From Bacteroidota bacterium (GTDB taxonomy: Bacteria > Bacteroidota > Bacteroidia > Cytophagales > Cyclobacteriaceae), in contig JAFEAM010000028.1 in assembly GCA_018266395.1 (NCBI GenBank), forward strand, positions 1-57,068: a stretch of DNA of 57,068 nucleotides. Reading direction: 5' to 3'. Shown piece by piece: positions 26,404-35,307 of this stretch (its first letter is position 1; every line of letters begins with the position of its first letter). The notes under the pieces were generated by a model, which saw only the letters and a program-made list of their open reading frames with translations, was not told where the DNA came from and searched no databases. The position numbers were made by a program, and so were the translations under genes.

Positions 26404-27522
26404 ATGAACATCCGAACATTTGAACTGGAACGACTTCAGTCCCTTTATGAAAATACTGTGCCTCTCAATCTTACGGAAAGCGGTTTCCATCCATATACGT
26501 TGAATGAGCTTTTATCAAGTGAACAAATAGAGAAATTGCTCAACACTGTTATTGGTTACGGGCAAACAAACGGATCCATTCCGCTTCGAAAGGCCGTTGC
26601 AAATATGTATTCCGGTTGCAACGAGGACAATGTGATGGTGACTAATGGATCAGGCGAAGCAAACTTTGTGGCATGTCATACACTTCTTGACAGGGGGGAT
26701 GAAGTGGTGATGATGGTCCCCAATTATATGCAGATGTGGGGCGTCATCGAGGAGATGGGATGCACGCCCAAGCGTTTTCACCTGCGTGAGGAGAATGGCT
26801 GGAAACCGGATCTGGGTGAACTGGAATCTCTGATGACGTCCAGGACCAAAATGATTGCTGTCTGCAATCCGAACAATCCAACCGGTTATGTCCTGGCGCC
26901 CGATGAGATGAGGTCCATTGTTGACATCGCTCGCAAATATGACAGCTGGATTTTTGTTGATGAAGTCTATCGGGGAGCAGACCTCGACGGAATTGAGAAA
27001 GAGAGTTTCATCGGCATGTATGACAAAGTGATGGTCAATGGCGGATTGTCAAAAGCCTATGCATTGCCGGGACTGAGAGTTGGCTGGCTGGTGGGGCCGG
27101 CAAATACGATTGCGGATACCTGGGCATATCACGACTACACGTCCATCACAGTGGGAATCCTGAGTGACCGTATTGCAGAGATTGTACTGCAACCTCAGAT
27201 GCGAAGAAAGGTCCTTGACCGGAACGTGAGGATGCTTAATGAAAATCTTCAACTTACACGCAATTGGGCGAGTCAGTACAGCGACATGATTTCATTCCAG
27301 CCCCCCATGGCTGGTGGCATGGTGTTCATGAGGTATAGTTTCCCGATCAACTCTACAGCCTTGTCTGACTGGCTCCGGCTTGAGAATGGAGTCTTCATAG
27401 TGCCTGGTGATGTTTATGGCATGGACCATCATTTCCGCATAGGGATAGGGGCGGAGAAGAAAGAGCTTCAAAAGGGATATAACATCATCACTTCTGCATT
27501 GAGGGAAAGATTCGGTGTTTAA
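26404..27522 (+). CDS. PLP-dependent class I/II aminotransferase
   Basis: The 372-residue fold-type I enzyme has the substrate/cofactor motif NPNNPTG (155-161), DEVY (186-189), the PLP lysine K217 in GGLSKAYALPG, and the conserved Arg in LRVGW (225). It resembles the broad aspartate-aminotransferase group, including capreomycidine-synthase-like members, so the amino donor and product cannot be named. It is 13 bases behind xdhC and so probably in one transcript with it, which is an odd partner for a cofactor maturation protein. Confidence 0.9.
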   Translation: MNIRTFELERLQSLYENTVPLNLTESGFHPYTLNELLSSEQIEKLLNTVIGYGQTNGSIPLRKAVANMYSGCNEDNVMVTNGSGEANFVACHTLLDRGDEVVMMVPNYMQMWGVIEEMGCTPKRFHLREENGWKPDLGELESLMTSRTKMIAVCNPNNPTGYVLAPDEMRSIVDIARKYDSWIFVDEVYRGADLDGIEKESFIGMYDKVMVNGGLSKAYALPGLRVGWLVGPANTIADTWAYHDYTSITVGILSDRIAEIVLQPQMRRKVLDRNVRMLNENLQLTRNWASQYSDMISFQPPMAGGMVFMRYSFPINSTALSDWLRLENGVFIVPGDVYGMDHHFRIGIGAEKKELQKGYNIITSALRERFGV

Positions 27523-27557
27523 GTTTAATTAGACTAGGGCACGTTTGCCTCTACCCA

Positions 27558-29201
27558 TTACTCAACCTTCCTGAACTTAAGGTGAAGAACTCTGTCGGAA
27601 TTGACTTCAAGACCGATTATTCCGCCAACCTTGTTGTGAGTGAACAGCAGATTGGACATCCACCAGTGACCAGTGCTGAATTGAGTGTCTGTAATGGGCT
27701 TGGCCGTGGTATCCGGGTATTTGCGATGGCGCAAGATCAGTTTTCCGTTTTCCAAAACGATATGATACTTGGTTTCCAATTCATCGCTTTCATAAGTGCC
27801 AGTATAGGCCGACTTCTGATCATCAGTCAACCTGATATCTCCAATCCTGAAGAAGGTGACTTGTTCTGTTGGGGTCTCGACTACGAATCGTTTGGCCGAT
27901 GCCTTGGGCCGGGATTCGAATGTGTACTTGAGCCTTCCGTTTAACAAACTGAAGCTGGAATCGGACAGGGGATCCATTTCGTAGACCTGATGATTAACCT
28001 TTAAATACAGGCGGCCACTGTCAAGGAGATCTAAGGGCCCCTCTTCATCAGAGGCATATTTGCCTGCAAATAATGGCAACAGGGTGCTGTCGATTTTATG
28101 CAGGGATTTTGGTTTGACCGCATCCTTCCTCTCGGGCAAATAAAGATCGGCGACTTTCATGGCGAGTTCAGTCGGGTTAAAATTCCCCAGGTTACTGAAA
28201 ACAACTATACCCAAATGCTCTTCTGGAAACCTGACGGCATAAGTCCTGTAGCCGGCATCTGCACCGCCATGGCCAACACGGAGGTAGCCCTTCGCGCTGT
28301 CAACTGCAATGCCAAAGGCATAGTGAATCTTCCTGCCATTATTCAGTACGCACTGCTGATACATCTGGTTGACAGCGTCCATGCCTCCAACCGTTCCTGT
28401 TTCATAATTTAGCAGCCATTTGATTTCATCCTCCACGGTGGTGAAAAGACTTGTGGCGCCGACTGTCGCATAGTTCAACGGACTGTTGATGAACTTCCCG
28501 CTGTCCGTCTTGTCATAGGAGTAAGTTCTGTTTTTGACTATTTCAGTATTGTCGTCATGGAAATGAGTGTTGGTCATCCCTAATGGCTTGAATATCCTTT
28601 CGTCGGTAAATGTTCTAAGGGACTTGCCGCTGACCTTGCGGACGATTTCAGCAAGCAGGGTGTAACCTGTATTGCAGTAAAGCATACGGCTGCCTGGTTC
28701 GAAGTTGAGTTCTTTCTGTTTTTCAATCAGCTTGATGATATGCTGCTGGGTGATCACATCCTCCAAAGCCTGACCTCCGATGGCCAGCAATTGCCACTGG
28801 TCGCGGAGCCCACTGGTGTGGTAAATCAAATGCCGGATGGTAACCTTCTTTCCAAAATCGGGAACGTAGGGCAAGTATTTCCGGACTTCGTCATCGAGGT
28901 CCAGTTTTCCTTCTCTTGCCAGCAACACGATGCAGTAGGCAACGTACTGTTTGGATTCCGATGCAATATGAAAAATGGAAGAAGGTGTGATGGGTGTATC
29001 ATATTCCAGGTTCGACATGCCATATCCCTTTTTAAAAACAACAATTCCATCTTTCACCACCGCGACTGCTGCCCCCGGAGACGTGCGGTTGTCCCACTCA
29101 TGGAAGAGACTGTCAATTTTACTTTCAACAGTTTTGTTCTTTGTCTGCACGCATGCTGATGCAATCAAAAGAATGAGCACGAATAATGCGAAAATTCTCA
29201 T
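27558..29201 (-). CDS. class C beta-lactamase-type serine hydrolase lipoprotein
   Basis: The 547-residue protein has a lipoprotein signal (lipobox IASAC, Cys17). The penicillin-binding-fold motifs are all present: SESK (81-84, SxxK), YCN (175-177, YxN) and HGG (311-313). The C-terminal 180 residues form an extra beta-rich domain common in Bacteroidota members (LTDDQKSAYTGTYESDELETKYH). Such proteins act on D-amino-acid peptides or esters in the periplasm or at the surface; true beta-lactamase activity is not implied. It converges on the aminotransferase gene with 35 bases between. Confidence 0.92.
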   Translation of the reverse strand: MRIFALFVLILLIASACVQTKNKTVESKIDSLFHEWDNRTSPGAAVAVVKDGIVVFKKGYGMSNLEYDTPITPSSIFHIASESKQYVAYCIVLLAREGKLDLDDEVRKYLPYVPDFGKKVTIRHLIYHTSGLRDQWQLLAIGGQALEDVITQQHIIKLIEKQKELNFEPGSRMLYCNTGYTLLAEIVRKVSGKSLRTFTDERIFKPLGMTNTHFHDDNTEIVKNRTYSYDKTDSGKFINSPLNYATVGATSLFTTVEDEIKWLLNYETGTVGGMDAVNQMYQQCVLNNGRKIHYAFGIAVDSAKGYLRVGHGGADAGYRTYAVRFPEEHLGIVVFSNLGNFNPTELAMKVADLYLPERKDAVKPKSLHKIDSTLLPLFAGKYASDEEGPLDLLDSGRLYLKVNHQVYEMDPLSDSSFSLLNGRLKYTFESRPKASAKRFVVETPTEQVTFFRIGDIRLTDDQKSAYTGTYESDELETKYHIVLENGKLILRHRKYPDTTAKPITDTQFSTGHWWMSNLLFTHNKVGGIIGLEVNSDRVLHLKFRKVE

Positions 29202-29246
29202 GGTTGGGTCAATTGTTTTAGTACGAGCATATGGAATACCAATGAA

Positions 29247-29271
29247 AAGGGCACCTGTTCCCGGTGCCCTT
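29247..29271 (-). terminator. intrinsic terminator of the form II operon
   Basis: A perfect 9-pair stem, AAGGGCACC with GGTGCCCTT, has a 7-base loop. On the minus strand it starts 20 bases after the medium-subunit stop codon and runs into TTTTCATT. It separates the operon from the serine-hydrolase gene downstream. Confidence 0.85.
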
Positions 29272-29291
29272 GAGCCTGAATGAAAATACCA

Positions 29292-30119
29292 TTAAGCAAC
29301 AGCAAGCAGTGCGCGCTTCAGGTAAACCTTTGCCAGGTGTTTCCTGTATTTTTCAGACGCATAGTGATCACTCATGATATGCATACCTTCTGCAGCGGCT
29401 TTTGAGGCGACTTCAGCGCTGCCGGCATCAATCTTTTTTCCTGAGATCGCCTTTTCAGCTGCTCCGTCGCGGAAAGCGTTTGACGAGACACCTGTATACG
29501 CGATGCTGATTTTACCATCTGAATGTTTCACCACCGCACACCCTACGATGGCGTATCGGGAAGCTGGTTGCGGAAATTTCATATAGACAGATTTGCCGGA
29601 AAAAACAGGCACGTGCACAGCCGTGATAACTTCTCCTTCCTGTAAGGCTGTCGTGAATAGTCCCTGGAAGAATTCACTTGCTTTGATCTTCCTGGAGCCC
29701 TTGGCACCCTGAACAGCGATGGTGGCATCGGCAGCCAGAACTGCAGCAGGCCAGTCTGCGGCGGGATCGGCATGTGCAAGGCTGCCGCCTATGGTACCAC
29801 GGTTCCGAACCTGGATATCGCCAATTGCAGATGCAGTCTGGGCAAAGAGATTCAGTTTGCCCTGGATGACCTTGCTGGAGGCAATCTCTGCATGAGTAGT
29901 AGCCGCACCAATAACTATTTCGCTGCCAGATTCCTTGATGCCTTTCAGCGCGCTGATGCCGCCAATGTCTATCAGTTTGGCCGGTGAATTCAACCTCAGC
30001 TTCATGGTTGGGATTAGACTATGGCCACCAGCGAGAATCTTGCTATCACTTTCTTTCAGTGCTGCAATGGCTTCCTCTACTGACTTGACCTTTTGATATG
30101 TGAATGAACTTGGGATCAT
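29292..30119 (-). CDS. form II molybdenum hydroxylase, medium (FAD) subunit
   Basis: The 275-residue CoxM-like flavoprotein has the FAD loops [16 protein letters not shown] (from about residue 32) and GTIGGSLAHADPAADWPA (from about 109) and the CO-dehydrogenase flavoprotein C-terminal domain. It is the last gene of the small-large-medium operon, followed by a terminator. It would carry electrons from the 2Fe-2S subunit to an unknown acceptor. Confidence 0.94.
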   Translation of the reverse strand: MIPSSFTYQKVKSVEEAIAALKESDSKILAGGHSLIPTMKLRLNSPAKLIDIGGISALKGIKESGSEIVIGAATTHAEIASSKVIQGKLNLFAQTASAIGDIQVRNRGTIGGSLAHADPAADWPAAVLAADATIAVQGAKGSRKIKASEFFQGLFTTALQEGEVITAVHVPVFSGKSVYMKFPQPASRYAIVGCAVVKHSDGKISIAYTGVSSNAFRDGAAEKAISGKKIDAGSAEVASKAAAEGMHIMSDHYASEKYRKHLAKVYLKRALLAVA

Positions 30120-30152
30120 ATTGGTTACTGATTACTAATTGGTGATTAATAA

Positions 30153-32522
30153 TTACTGAAGTGCTGACCAAACCCGTTCGGGAGTCAAAGGCATATGGAT
30201 GTCCTTGACCTTCTTGCCGGCACTCCACAAAGCGTCAATTACGGCATTAACAACTGCCGGTGTGGAACCAATGCATCCTGCCTCGCCTGCACCTTTTGCG
30301 CCAATCGGATTGTGAGGGCAGGGAGTCACTTGGCTGCCGGTTTCAAACATGGGTAGGTCGTCTGCCCGCGGCATACAATAATCCATGAATGATGGATTGG
30401 TCAGGTTGCCTTCTTCATCGTAGATCGTGCCTTCAAACAATGCCTGTCCCACTCCCTGGGCAACGCCACCATGAATCTGACCTTCCACAATCATGGGGTT
30501 AATCACTGTTCCGACATCATCAACGGCAACAAAACGTCTTAGCGTCACCTTACCGGTTTCTGTGTCGATTTCTACCTCAGCGATATGACAGCCAAATGGG
30601 TAGGTGAAGTTCGCGGGATCATAAAAGCTTGAGAAATCCAGCCCCGGCTCCAGATCCTTGGGGTAGACGTGAGGTACATAAGCCGTCAGGGCGATGTCAC
30701 CAAAACCCAATGACTTGCTGGTGCCCTTGATGGTGAACCGGCCGTCAGCGAAATCAATATCATCTGCACTGGCTTCAAGCTTGTGAGCGGCAATCTTCTT
30801 TCCCTTTTCAATGATCTTGTCTATGCTTTTCACTATCGCCGAACCTCCTACTGCAAGGCTTCTCGACCCATAGGTTCCCATGCCGAATGCAACGCTCTCA
30901 CTGTCGCCGTGGATGATCTCCACATCTTCCATCGCGATGCCAAGCCGGTCGGCAACCAATTGTGAAAAGGTTGTCTCGTGCCCCTGACCGTGGGAATGGG
31001 AACCTGTGTACACACTCACTTTACCTGTGGGTTGGACGCGGACCTGGCCGACTTCATACAACCCCGCGCGTGCGCCCAGCGAACCCACCACTGCCGACGG
31101 TGCAATACCGCATGCTTCGATATAGGTTGAAATTCCCACACCCAGGATCTTTCCTGATTTTGCAGCTTCCTTCTGTCGCTTCCTGAAGTCCTTGTAATTA
31201 AATGCTTCGAGCCCTTTCTTCAGTACACCTTCGTAGTTGCCGCTGTCATACTGAAGTGCAACCTGTGTTTGATAACCGGGTTGTTTCACACCGTCAAAAG
31301 GAGGGATGAAGTTCATCTGACGGAGTTCGGCGGGGTCTTTGCCCATTTCGAGCGCTCCCAGATCAAGCAGACGTTCCAGGATGTAGGTGGCTTCCGGACG
31401 TCCGGCTCCGCGGTAAGCATCAACTGCGTTGGTGTGCGTGAACACCCCGGTAACATCGACGTTGATTTTTGGTGTGGTGTACAATCCCTGCAAAAGTGTT
31501 CCATGCAGGTAGGTGGGAACGCAGGAAGCGAAAGTGGAGAGGTAGGCGCCAAGGTTGGCATGTGTCTTTACTCTCAATGCAACAATCTTTCCGTCCTTGT
31601 CAAATCCCATTTCAGCCTTGGTGCGATGGTCGCGGCCGTGTGCGTCCAGCAGGAAGCTTTCAGTACGCTCTGCAGTCCACTTGATCGGCCTTCCGATTTT
31701 GTTGGAGCACCATGTAACCAATGCTTCTTCAGTATAATGATAAATCTTGCTGCCAAATCCGCCTCCAACGTCAGGTCCAACTACCCGGACTTTGTGTTCC
31801 GGCAAGCCAAGCACAAAGGCACACATCAGTAACCGAATAAGATGCGGATTTTGTGTGCTTGTGTAAAGCGTGTATTTGTCATTGATTGGGTCATAGGAAC
31901 CAATGTAACTGCGCGGCTCCATGGCATTGGGTACCAACCGCTGGTTCGTAAACTCCAGGGTGGTCACGTGACTGGCCTTGGACATGGCGGCGTCTACTTC
32001 AGATTTGGGATTTCCCAATTCCCAATCAAAGCAGATGTTGTTTGGTACATCGTCATGTACCAACGGAGCGCCTGGTTTGACTGCCTCAGCAGGATCGGTC
32101 ACACATGACAATTTTTCAAAGTCCACGGTTACTGCTTCAGCGGCATCCTTGGCCTCTGCTCTCGACTCTGCAATGACGAACGCTACCGGATCACCTACGT
32201 GCTTTGTGCGATCAGCCACCAGCAGCGGGTGCTTGGGCTCTTTCATGGTGGCTCCGTTCTTGAAATTCACCTGCCAACCGCAGGGGACACCATTTACTGC
32301 TGCAACATCGGCCCCTGTATAGATCGCGATAACGCCTGGCATAACCTTGGCTTTGGAGATATCAACTTTCTTCACCTTGGCGTTGGCGTAAGGACTTCTC
32401 ACAAAGGCCCCGTAGGTCATGCCGGGAAGTACAATGTCGTCAGTGTAGTTGGCTTTTCCGGTGATGAAGCGCTTGTCCTCGACGCGCTTTATGGATTTAC
32501 CAATATATTTAGTGGCTGTCAT
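30153..32522 (-). CDS. form II CoxL-like molybdenum hydroxylase, large subunit
   Basis: The 789-residue xanthine-oxidase-family subunit has the form II loop AYRGAGR at 369-375 (bases 31398-31418) in place of AYRCSFR, so the copper-binding Cys is absent. Otherwise it has DVGGGFGSK (251-259), GSHSHGQGHETTFSQ, and the catalytic Glu in IGAKGAGEAG. Form II proteins are often annotated as CO dehydrogenase, but their substrate is uncertain; many are likely aldehyde, purine or aromatic hydroxylases. The gene order S-L-M also fits form II. It is intact and full length. Confidence 0.95.
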   Translation of the reverse strand: MTATKYIGKSIKRVEDKRFITGKANYTDDIVLPGMTYGAFVRSPYANAKVKKVDISKAKVMPGVIAIYTGADVAAVNGVPCGWQVNFKNGATMKEPKHPLLVADRTKHVGDPVAFVIAESRAEAKDAAEAVTVDFEKLSCVTDPAEAVKPGAPLVHDDVPNNICFDWELGNPKSEVDAAMSKASHVTTLEFTNQRLVPNAMEPRSYIGSYDPINDKYTLYTSTQNPHLIRLLMCAFVLGLPEHKVRVVGPDVGGGFGSKIYHYTEEALVTWCSNKIGRPIKWTAERTESFLLDAHGRDHRTKAEMGFDKDGKIVALRVKTHANLGAYLSTFASCVPTYLHGTLLQGLYTTPKINVDVTGVFTHTNAVDAYRGAGRPEATYILERLLDLGALEMGKDPAELRQMNFIPPFDGVKQPGYQTQVALQYDSGNYEGVLKKGLEAFNYKDFRKRQKEAAKSGKILGVGISTYIEACGIAPSAVVGSLGARAGLYEVGQVRVQPTGKVSVYTGSHSHGQGHETTFSQLVADRLGIAMEDVEIIHGDSESVAFGMGTYGSRSLAVGGSAIVKSIDKIIEKGKKIAAHKLEASADDIDFADGRFTIKGTSKSLGFGDIALTAYVPHVYPKDLEPGLDFSSFYDPANFTYPFGCHIAEVEIDTETGKVTLRRFVAVDDVGTVINPMIVEGQIHGGVAQGVGQALFEGTIYDEEGNLTNPSFMDYCMPRADDLPMFETGSQVTPCPHNPIGAKGAGEAGCIGSTPAVVNAVIDALWSAGKKVKDIHMPLTPERVWSALQ

Positions 32523-32533
32523 GATTTTCGGGA

Positions 32534-32992
32534 TTACATTTTTTCGGATGCGTACTGAATAGACTTCACAATGTTATGATAGCCGGTGCAGCGGCAGATG
32601 TTGCCTTCGAGTGCATGTCGAATCTCGGCTTCTGAGGGTTTGGGGTTGTGCTTGAGCAGGTCGGCAGCCGTCATGATCATGCCTGGGGTACAGAAGCCGC
32701 ATTGCAATCCATGTTCCTGATGAAACCCTTCCTGCAAGGGGTGAAGATTGCCATTGGTGGCAAGGCCTTCAATGGTCGTGACTTCACAGCCATCCGCCTG
32801 AACCGCGAGCAGGGTACAACTCTTGACCGCCTTTCCATCGAGGTGAATGGTGCATGCACCGCACCCGCTGGTATCGCAACCTACGTGGGTGCCGGTGAGG
32901 CGCAGCGTGTCCCGCAAATAATGAACAAGCAGCGTCCGGGGTTCAACATCGTGACTGTGAGCAGTCCCGTTGACCTTCACATTGATCTTCAT
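32534..32992 (-). CDS. form II molybdenum hydroxylase, small (2Fe-2S) subunit
   Basis: The 152-residue protein is homologous to CoxS. The ligands for two [2Fe-2S] clusters are present: [19 protein letters not shown] then SC in the N-terminal domain, and QCGFCTPGM with CRCTGYHNI in the C-terminal one. It is the first gene of the S-L-M operon, 11 bases ahead of the large subunit. Confidence 0.95.
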   Translation of the reverse strand: MKINVKVNGTAHSHDVEPRTLLVHYLRDTLRLTGTHVGCDTSGCGACTIHLDGKAVKSCTLLAVQADGCEVTTIEGLATNGNLHPLQEGFHQEHGLQCGFCTPGMIMTAADLLKHNPKPSEAEIRHALEGNICRCTGYHNIVKSIQYASEKM

Positions 32993-33016
32993 ATATATTC
33001 TGTTAAAGTTGAAAGT

Positions 33017-33037
33017 GAGGATTCGGTAATACCGAAT
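33017..33037 (-). promoter_or_regulatory. palindrome upstream of the form II operon
   Basis: ATTCGGT (33021-33027) and ACCGAAT (33031-33037) form a perfect 7-base inverted repeat with a 3-base centre, 29 bases ahead of the small-subunit ATG. It overlaps the 10-mer GAGGATTCGG, also found upstream of coxM. It may be an operator or a small hairpin in the leader. Confidence 0.35.
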
Positions 33038-33151
33038 GTAATGAATTCTGCTTACCTGATGACAAGGAGGTGAAGAAAATCCTTAAACGGGATTGCGAGA
33101 ATTACGGGTCAGTCCGCGATTTTGGGCTTTGGCCTTCGTGACGGCCGGGTT

Positions 33152-33394
33152 TTATCCGCCGCTTACCGGTGGAATGATGGCTACTTCATCGCCTTCCCTG
33201 AGGTGAAAGTCGTCAGTGCGATATTCATCGCCTACCGCAAATTTGAGGGATTTGAGTTTTTCAAATTCCGGAAACTGATCGTACAGCAATTCCCGCAATG
33301 CCCCCAGAGTCTTGGACTCAGCCAGGTCAATGGTCATTCCCTTTTGGTGGAGAATATCCTTGGCGATACCGAAAGCAACGATCTTTATTTTCAC
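33152..33394 (-). CDS. moaD: molybdopterin synthase sulfur carrier subunit MoaD
   Basis: The 80-residue ubiquitin-fold protein ends in PPVSGG, the typical MoaD tail whose terminal Gly is thiocarboxylated by MoeB and a sulfur donor. It has the helix LGALRELLYDQFPEF and the DEVAIIPPV strand. The start is GTG at 33394, one base after the sufU stop, so sufS-sufU-moaD form one transcript. It should pair with MoaE encoded at 14012. Confidence 0.95.
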   Translation of the reverse strand: MKIKIVAFGIAKDILHQKGMTIDLAESKTLGALRELLYDQFPEFEKLKSLKFAVGDEYRTDDFHLREGDEVAIIPPVSGG

Positions 33395-33395
33395 T

Positions 33396-33827
33396 TCAGG
33401 AAGGGTTCGATTCGAGATATTTTTTCATTTCAGCCCACGCCAGCGCCGCACAGTCTCGCCGTTCAGGATACTCACGCACTGCCTGAAAGGCTTTCCATTC
33501 TTCAGGCAAAGCTAGGGCCTCGTCGCTATCAGAATCAAGTGAGTCAAGAAAGTTATTGCACAATCTCAATGCCTCAGCGCGTGCCTTCCCACTCAGGCTT
33601 TTAGCCATTACTGAGGCAGAAGCCTTGGAAATTGCGCATCCGAATCCATGGAAATATATTGTGTTTGTTGCGCCAGTATCTGCTTCGATAAAAAGATCAA
33701 ACCGGTCGCCGCAGATGGGGTTGTAAGCTCGCACAGTGACGGCCCTATCCTTCCTCTGTTCAAAATGAAATGGTGAGGTGTTGTGTTCCCGGATCGTCGG
33801 GGGATATAGCTTGTCCAATTCATTCAT
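33396..33827 (-). CDS. sufU: SufU-type zinc-dependent sulfurtransferase / iron-sulfur scaffold
   Basis: The 143-residue SufU/IscU-family protein has Cys39 and Asp41 in NPICGD, Cys64 in HGFGCAISKASASVM and Cys126 in RRDCAALAW, the zinc and sulfur-accepting residues of SufU. The insert between the second and third motifs is as in SufU rather than IscU. SufU takes persulfide from SufS. The gene overlaps sufS by 4 bases and precedes moaD directly, with no sufB, sufC or sufD in the window, so here it may serve molybdopterin sulfuration (inferred). Confidence 0.92.
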   Translation of the reverse strand: MNELDKLYPPTIREHNTSPFHFEQRKDRAVTVRAYNPICGDRFDLFIEADTGATNTIYFHGFGCAISKASASVMAKSLSGKARAEALRLCNNFLDSLDSDSDEALALPEEWKAFQAVREYPERRDCAALAWAEMKKYLESNPS

Positions 33828-35038
33828 GCCCAGAATTTTTTTACTTCCTTGAGAGCCTCGATGGTTCTATCCAATTCGTCCGCGGTATTATACACAGAGA
33901 AGGAGACCCTGACGGAAGCCGCCTCATTCATATACTGGAGAAGAGGTTCAGCGCAATGGTGACCGGCGCGGACTGCAATGCTGCGGCTGGCCAGATAACT
34001 GGCCACGTCATGAGGATGGACACCATTTACATTGAATGCCACAATTCCGGCGTGCCGCCTGGGGTTTCCCATAACCCTGATGAATCCTTCCTGAAGCGCC
34101 TTCTCCTTAAATACAGTGGCTAGAAAGTGCTCATGATGAATTACCGACTCAGCGTCGAGGGTTCGGATGTAATCAACGGCTGCCCCCAGACCTAGCACAC
34201 CGCTCACATTGGCTGTTCCTGCTTCCAGGTTCCGCGGATACTCGAGGAATTCGGTTTGGTCAAAGTCAACATGTTGTATGATGCCTCCGCCAAAATTCAA
34301 CGGATGGAGACTGGGTGCCCAGACCGGATTTGCATAAAGGACCCCGGTTCCGAATGGGCCAAACATCTTGTGAGCAGAAAAGGCTAGAAAGTCTGCACCC
34401 AACTTTTTCACATGGATAGCCAGGTGACCGGCGCTTTGTGCGGCATCCACAAGAATTGGAACTTGTTTGAGATGGGCCTCTAGAATAATTTCATCGACGG
34501 GGTTGATTGTTCCCAGTACATTGGACACGTGTGTAACCGCCAACAGTCTGGTCTTGTGGTCCATGAGTGTTTGAAGGCGGTCAAGACTAAGTTCGCCCTC
34601 TTTAGTCACAGGAATGACCCTTAGGCTCGCTCCCATCTCTTTGCAGATCATCTGCCAAGGAATGAGGTTGGCATGATGCTCCATTCCGGAGATCACGATA
34701 TTGTCGCCCGGCTTGAGTCTTTTCCGGAAGCTGTTTGCTACGATATTGATGCTCTCGGTTGTTCCCTTCGTGAAGGCGATGGTCGAGCCGTTTTCCGCGC
34801 CGATAAGGGCTGCTACCTTATCCCTGACCGCTTCATACCTGCGGGTGGCATGTGAAGAAAGTTCATAAAGGCCACGATGGACAGAGGCGCTCTGTTTTTG
34901 ATCGAAATCGGAGATTTCACGCAGAACACGTTCTGGCCTTTGGGAAGTGGCGGCATTGTCGAAGTATATAAGGTCAGGGTGGTTCCTGAAAATAGGAAAA
35001 TCATGTCGCACGGTAAGAGGATTAAAGGTGTGGGACAT
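33824..35038 (-). CDS. sufS: cysteine desulfurase SufS
   Basis: The 404-residue PLP enzyme releases sulfur from cysteine as a persulfide. The PLP lysine is K224 in FSAHKMFGPFG and the persulfide Cys is C362 in RAGHHCAEP; NAATSQRP and TKGTTESINIV are typical of SufS. Its stop overlaps the sufU start. The divergent gene across 269 bases is moaA, so two steps of molybdopterin synthesis may share the control region. Confidence 0.95.
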   Translation of the reverse strand: MSHTFNPLTVRHDFPIFRNHPDLIYFDNAATSQRPERVLREISDFDQKQSASVHRGLYELSSHATRRYEAVRDKVAALIGAENGSTIAFTKGTTESINIVANSFRKRLKPGDNIVISGMEHHANLIPWQMICKEMGASLRVIPVTKEGELSLDRLQTLMDHKTRLLAVTHVSNVLGTINPVDEIILEAHLKQVPILVDAAQSAGHLAIHVKKLGADFLAFSAHKMFGPFGTGVLYANPVWAPSLHPLNFGGGIIQHVDFDQTEFLEYPRNLEAGTANVSGVLGLGAAVDYIRTLDAESVIHHEHFLATVFKEKALQEGFIRVMGNPRRHAGIVAFNVNGVHPHDVASYLASRSIAVRAGHHCAEPLLQYMNEAASVRVSFSVYNTADELDRTIEALKEVKKFWA

Positions 35039-35198
35039 GATTACTCAATTTGAATATGGCGTAAATATAACAAAGAGGACAGGGGAGCCGTTCATTGCGC
35101 TTTTCACTTATACTCATAACTGAATTCAGACCAGGAGAATTGGTGCACAGCTCATTTTTCCACCTGTTTTTTGACATTTCCGGCTAGTTATTAAGGTG

Positions 35199-35290
35199 TG
35201 AATCTGATTCAGTTGATATCCATTTATGAATCTGAATTGTTTCTGATATATTTATCACTCCATTCCGATATGTTTAACTGGGAATATCGG
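35199..35290. promoter_or_regulatory. repeat sites in the sufS-moaA divergent region
   Basis: The 269-base gap holds the 9-mer TGAATCTGA twice, at 35199-35207 and 35227-35235 (28 bases apart). The first copy sits in a perfect palindrome, GAATC-T-GATTC (35200-35210). Nearer to moaA, CCGATAT (35265-35271) and ATATCGG (35284-35290) form an inverted repeat. The spacing is close to whole helical turns, as for a dimeric regulator. No regulator gene adjoins; the sites are candidates only. GAGGA lies 4 bases before the moaA ATG. Confidence 0.35.
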
Positions 35291-35307
35291 TAACAACGTA
35301 GAGGAAA

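Noticed and set aside
27558..29201. Antibiotic-resistance beta-lactamase
   Set aside because: The SxxK, YxN and HGG motifs are shared by many esterases and D-amino peptidases; the lipoprotein signal and extra C-terminal domain fit a general serine hydrolase.
30153..32522. Annotating the second large subunit as true CO dehydrogenase
   Set aside because: The loop is AYRGAGR, which lacks the copper-binding Cys; only a general molybdenum hydroxylase call is supported.
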